Shown in pieces: positions 8,701 through 11,036 of a DNA stretch of 11,036 nucleotides. Made by a program: the position numbers and the translations under genes. The stretch comes from Chytridium lagenaria. Lineage: Eukaryota; Chytridiomycota; Chytridiomycetes; Chytridiales; Chytridiaceae. The notes beneath the pieces are model-generated. The model was given only the letters and a program-made list of their open reading frames with translations, made no database searches and had not been told where the DNA came from. The stretch spans positions 1 through 11,036 of the forward strand of contig JAHLKC010000347.1 of NCBI GenBank assembly GCA_025449115.1. The letters are read 5' to 3'. How positions within the stretch are numbered: the stretch's first letter is position 1; every line of letters starts with the position of its first letter.

Positions 8701-8968
8701 GGAGGCAAAGGAAAAGAAGAAGAAGAAGCATAAACGGAGACGGGAGAGTGGGAGTGAGAAGGAGGATGAGTGGGTTGAGAAGACGAGTCGGGATGCAGGT
8801 GGTGTAGTTGAGCCGGAAGGTCCGGCTTTACCGCCGCATCTTGCTGCAAGAAAGACGGTGGCTGTAGAGGCAATTAATCCGATACCTGTGGCGGAGGTTA
8901 AAAAAGAGGCCACGCCTGCACCGATTTCGAAAGGACGGAGGAGACCAACTGCAGCTGATTACTTTTAA
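5749..8968 (+). CDS. GPATCH1: GPATCH1, G-patch spliceosome factor, with frame breaks
   Basis: Spliceosome-associated protein whose G-patch is thought to work with a DEAH helicase (DHX35 in other eukaryotes). Probable exons: 5749-5874, 5920-6010, 6053-6144, 6185-6302, 6382-6678, 6727-6762, 6827-6993, 7041-7138, 7175-7586, 7634-7759, 7799-8200, 8303-8968; introns 36-102 bp. About 880 residues, near the human 931. The N-terminal family domain (about 10-105) contains DEKGR, HGAF.GGFSAGY and EDFMDEEDL. The G-patch core [13 protein letters not shown] follows near 170. Then come [24 protein letters not shown], a KRREILGEE block, KGFMPF and LCKRF.VP.PYP. The C-terminal part is acidic, then Lys-rich (nuclear-signal-like), ending TAADYF. 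Conserved sequence crosses frame at 6452-6456, 6604-6608, 7209-7212, 7256-7258 and 7366-7368, each as if one base were missing. A sixth break near 6188 is avoided if the intron ends at 6192 instead of 6184. As written the sequence does not translate through. Exon borders are inferred from frame and motifs. Confidence 0.88.
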
Positions 8969-9217
8969 ATTGTAAACCGTAAATAAAACTATAAAGTGAG
9001 ATTGGGAACACCTTGTCACTATAAAGGCATTTATTTTTAATAAAAGCGTCTATCCATTCTATCACCCTTTCAGGTTTCTGACTAGTTTATTCTCAGGCCT
9101 TATCATGACGAGGCTATTAGCTTAAAACTCTCCAGAATTACCACATTACCTTCTGTAAGCTAAATCAACCTTGTACATTTTCGCATCTTATTGAAACACC
9201 CATCAAAAAGTCCAACC
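8969..9217. terminator. Convergent 3' region with bidirectional poly(A) signals
   Basis: The 249 bp between the stops of GPATCH1 and the ankyrin gene hold AATAAA at 8982-8987 and 9039-9044 on the plus strand. On the minus strand AATAAA reads at 9035-9030. The last two form one AT-rich block, 9030-9044, usable in both directions. No gene is seen in it. Confidence 0.65.
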
Positions 9218-10374
9218 TCACACCGAATGTCGAACCTCTTTCAAAAATCGGACCACCTCAAAATGCCCATTTAACACGGCCATGTAGATCGCATAGCCCG
9301 AACACCCCTCCCCTCGATTCTCATGCAAAAATGTCACCACATCCAAATGCCCACCACTCGCCGCAGAATCCATCGCTTGCGTCGTGCAGCCCTCTCTTCG
9401 ATTTTCGTGTAAAAACCTCACAACGTCCAAGTTCCCTCTACTTGATGCCGAGTTCATAGCATCGGTGGTGCAGCCTTCGTTACGATTCTCGTTTAAGAAC
9501 CGTAAGACTTCCAAATGCCCACCCCGAGCTGCAGAGTCCATTGCGGCGACCGTACAGCCTTCTGTTCGGTTATCGTGTAAGAAACGGACCACGTCCAAAT
9601 GACCAAAACTAGCGGCTAAATCCATCGCTGCCTTAGAGCAACCCTCCATACGATTCATATGCAGAAATCGTAGCATGTCTAAATGGTTGTTGCTGGCAGC
9701 GGATTCCATAGCTTCCACAGTGCAGCCCTCTGTTCGGTTTTCATGCAAAAACTGAACAACAGCTAAATGGCCATTCGACGCTGCTCCATCCATAGCTTTG
9801 AATGTACAGCCCTCTGTTCGATTCAGATGCAGGAATCGCAACACCTCAAGGTGCCCGTTTCTCCGCCGCAAAATCCATTGCTTTGATCGAGCAACCTTCA
9901 GTTCGGCTGGTGTGAAGTAATCGCACGATATCGAGACGTCCGTGCTTTGCAGCAGTGTCCATGACGCTGGAGTAAACTGCGTTGAGTTGGTCTGATGCAG
10001 CATCCAAATGAGCTTGAGACGCCCATACTCTGCCAATAAACTCAAGTCGATATACATCTTCGGACCATGAAGTGGTAGATCCAAGCGAGGACAGCGTTGC
10101 TGGATTCACGAATGAAAGCGGGAAGGGAACAAAAGCGCAAGGCAGTTGTAGATAGAGCAATCTCTTGAGACGCCGGGAAGAAATTCAACGGTGGATGGAG
10201 GTGGTTGAAGACATTTGATAGTTCGAGGTCTAGCAGAGGCAGGTCAAGCCAAATGCTTTCAAGCTTGATGGCAAGTTGAAGGCTATTGGTATATTGCACG
10301 ATGAGACAACGGATTTCTGGAGGAAGGAATGCGAGAGGTTGCACTCTAGATGATGGTCCACAGACTGATGACAT
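9218..10374 (-). CDS. F-box-like/ankyrin-type repeat protein, with frame breaks
   Basis: The ATG at 10374 (A at -3) opens a protein of about 385 residues if three frame breaks are bridged. The N-terminus has an LPPEI start followed by a hydrophobic helix pattern, resembling an F-box or related leader; this is a weak call. From about residue 120 to the end run nine to ten repeats of 28 residues, each shaped like GHLDVVRFLHENRTEGCT..AMDSAA, a shortened ankyrin-type helix pair without the long hairpin loop. Such proteins usually bind other proteins; no substrate can be named. Breaks: 10081 and about 9962 (each as if a base were missing) and 9857-9860 (one extra A on the coding strand, in a run of three). 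No introns are needed. It could be an intact gene with sequence errors or a recent pseudogene; the repeats themselves look conserved. Confidence 0.75.
9230..9990 (-). repeat. Tandem 84-bp coding repeats (28 residues each)
   Basis: Roughly nine imperfect copies, recognisable by the recurring coding-strand segments for RFLHENR, EGCT and AMDSAAS. On the plus strand the phrases cagccctctgttcg and similar recur every 84 bases. The copies differ by substitutions, not length, except at the frame break near 9858. Confidence 0.85.
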
Positions 10375-10632
10375 TTTCTCGAGTGGTATTAAGTACTATA
10401 TCCGAACAAGGTGTGGAGTGCTAAGAACAGGAGGCCCAAAAAAATATATTCGGGCGAGTTGCAAGGATGAGAGAGCTTACGGTCTAGGCCCTGCCCGATA
10501 AAATTAATGCAGGTAACGAGCCGTAGGGAGGATATTCCAGGCGTCGTCATCTTGAGCCCTAGAGTAAGGATAATGCGATGGATAGTGTCATCGACGGTTT
10601 ATTCATATGTACAACTCAAAAGGCTAGGATCC
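10375..10632. other. AOS1 3' end and ankyrin-gene promoter
   Basis: A 258-bp gap between two minus-strand genes. A minus-strand AATAAA (plus TTTATT, 10598-10603) lies about 30 bp after the AOS1 stop. An AATATATTTT stretch (10441-10450) about 70 bp upstream of the ankyrin-gene ATG could be its TATA-like element. Plus-strand open frames here have no family resemblance. Confidence 0.5.
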
Positions 10633-11036
10633 TCAGCACGACACTACGACACCGCTATTGTCGTGTGCGGAAAAGCAAAACACGTTGTTAACTTCAACTT
10701 CCTTCCCGGCAATGGCACTTAATATCTCTTGTCCAATAACACCTCCAGAATTGCGCAGACGGGCATGATTTCAGCGCGAGCATGCTCGTAAAGAAGCCTA
10801 TGTGATTTAGACCTAAATACAAAGATGGTGACATTACCTCACATACTCCTCTGATAATAGGCCTTCAATTATCGGTGAATGAACACCGTATTTTCCAATT
10901 ATCTTGTTCCTCGCGTTTATTAATGCAGCATCGACATCATCGTGCATTGACGCAAACACTTCCCATAGAACTAGTCCGTAAGAAACATCAGCATTAGAGA
11001 TAAGAAAAAAGAAAAGAAAGGAAGTCGTTACCCACT
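10633..11036 (-). CDS. AOS1: AOS1/SAE1 C-terminal part, SUMO E1 subunit (partial, one frame break)
   Basis: AOS1 pairs with UBA2 to form the SUMO-activating enzyme, which adenylates SUMO; the catalytic cysteine lies in UBA2, not here. Only the C-terminal part is present: exons 11036-11032 (five bases), 10970-10838 and 10797-10633, separated by introns of 61 bp (donor GTAACG, pyrimidine tract, CTAAT branch-like site, ACTAG) and 40 bp (GTAATG to CATAG). Visible motifs are a helix with INARNKI, the LLSEEYVR block, EIMPVCA, then GGVIGQEILSAIAGK and NNVFCFSAHDNSG before the TGA. These match the family order, where MAPVCAVVGG leads into the last helix and the final strands with NN.F.F. Between MPVCAI and GGVIG the frame moves by one base at 10746, as if a G were missing from a GG pair; unbridged, the protein would stop at 10719 and lose its tail. 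Confidence 0.85.

Noticed and set aside
10286..10722. Two 71-codon plus-strand open frames
   Set aside because: They overlap the N-terminus of the ankyrin gene or the AOS1 3' end and show no recognisable features.
10940..11000. A protein-kinase-like reading (ADVSYGLVLWEVF, like kinase subdomain IX) on the minus strand
   Set aside because: Downstream sequence matches AOS1/SAE1, not a kinase. The first half of the match lies in a well-formed intron (GTAACG, CTAAT, ACTAG).

Overview
The window reads as compact nuclear DNA from a fungus. It holds six spliced protein-coding genes with very short introns (mostly 36-140 bp, GT-AG, several with a CTAAT-type branch site), tight spacing and ordinary eukaryotic housekeeping products. 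An early-diverging, chytrid-like fungus is my best guess: it keeps RNAi genes, GPATCH1 and a 28-residue ankyrin-type repeat protein with an F-box-like N-terminus. The lineage is inferred, not proven.

Left half, minus strand. An Argonaute gene (1-3293, its last codons lie beyond base 1) has all domains in order, a complete DEDH slicer tetrad and a conserved 5'-phosphate pocket. After a 723-bp spacer with a CA microsatellite comes an ERI1-type 3'-5' exoribonuclease (4017-5030) with a SAP domain and all DEDDh residues. The two form a small RNA-silencing neighbourhood. ERI1 and the plus-strand gene SEM1/DSS1 (5071-5565, proteasome lid and TREX-2) are divergent, with only 40 bp between their start codons.

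Right half. GPATCH1 (5749-8968, plus), a G-patch spliceosome factor, has about 12 exons separated by introns as short as 36 bp. It converges on a minus-strand ankyrin-repeat gene (9218-10374) across a bidirectional poly(A) region. Upstream of that gene, on the same strand, is the 3' end of AOS1/SAE1 (10633 to beyond 11036), a subunit of the SUMO E1 enzyme.

The strongest anomaly is a set of single-base frame breaks. Left of 6.1 kb every exon is intact. Right of it, GPATCH1 shows five firm breaks and one ambiguous one, the ankyrin gene three, and AOS1 one. Nearly all look like one missing base inside otherwise conserved sequence. Indel errors in this part of the assembly are the simplest explanation; decay or unusual decoding are the alternatives. 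I found no mobile element, CRISPR array, tRNA or rRNA, and no convincingly new multi-gene system beyond the AGO-ERI1 neighbourhood.
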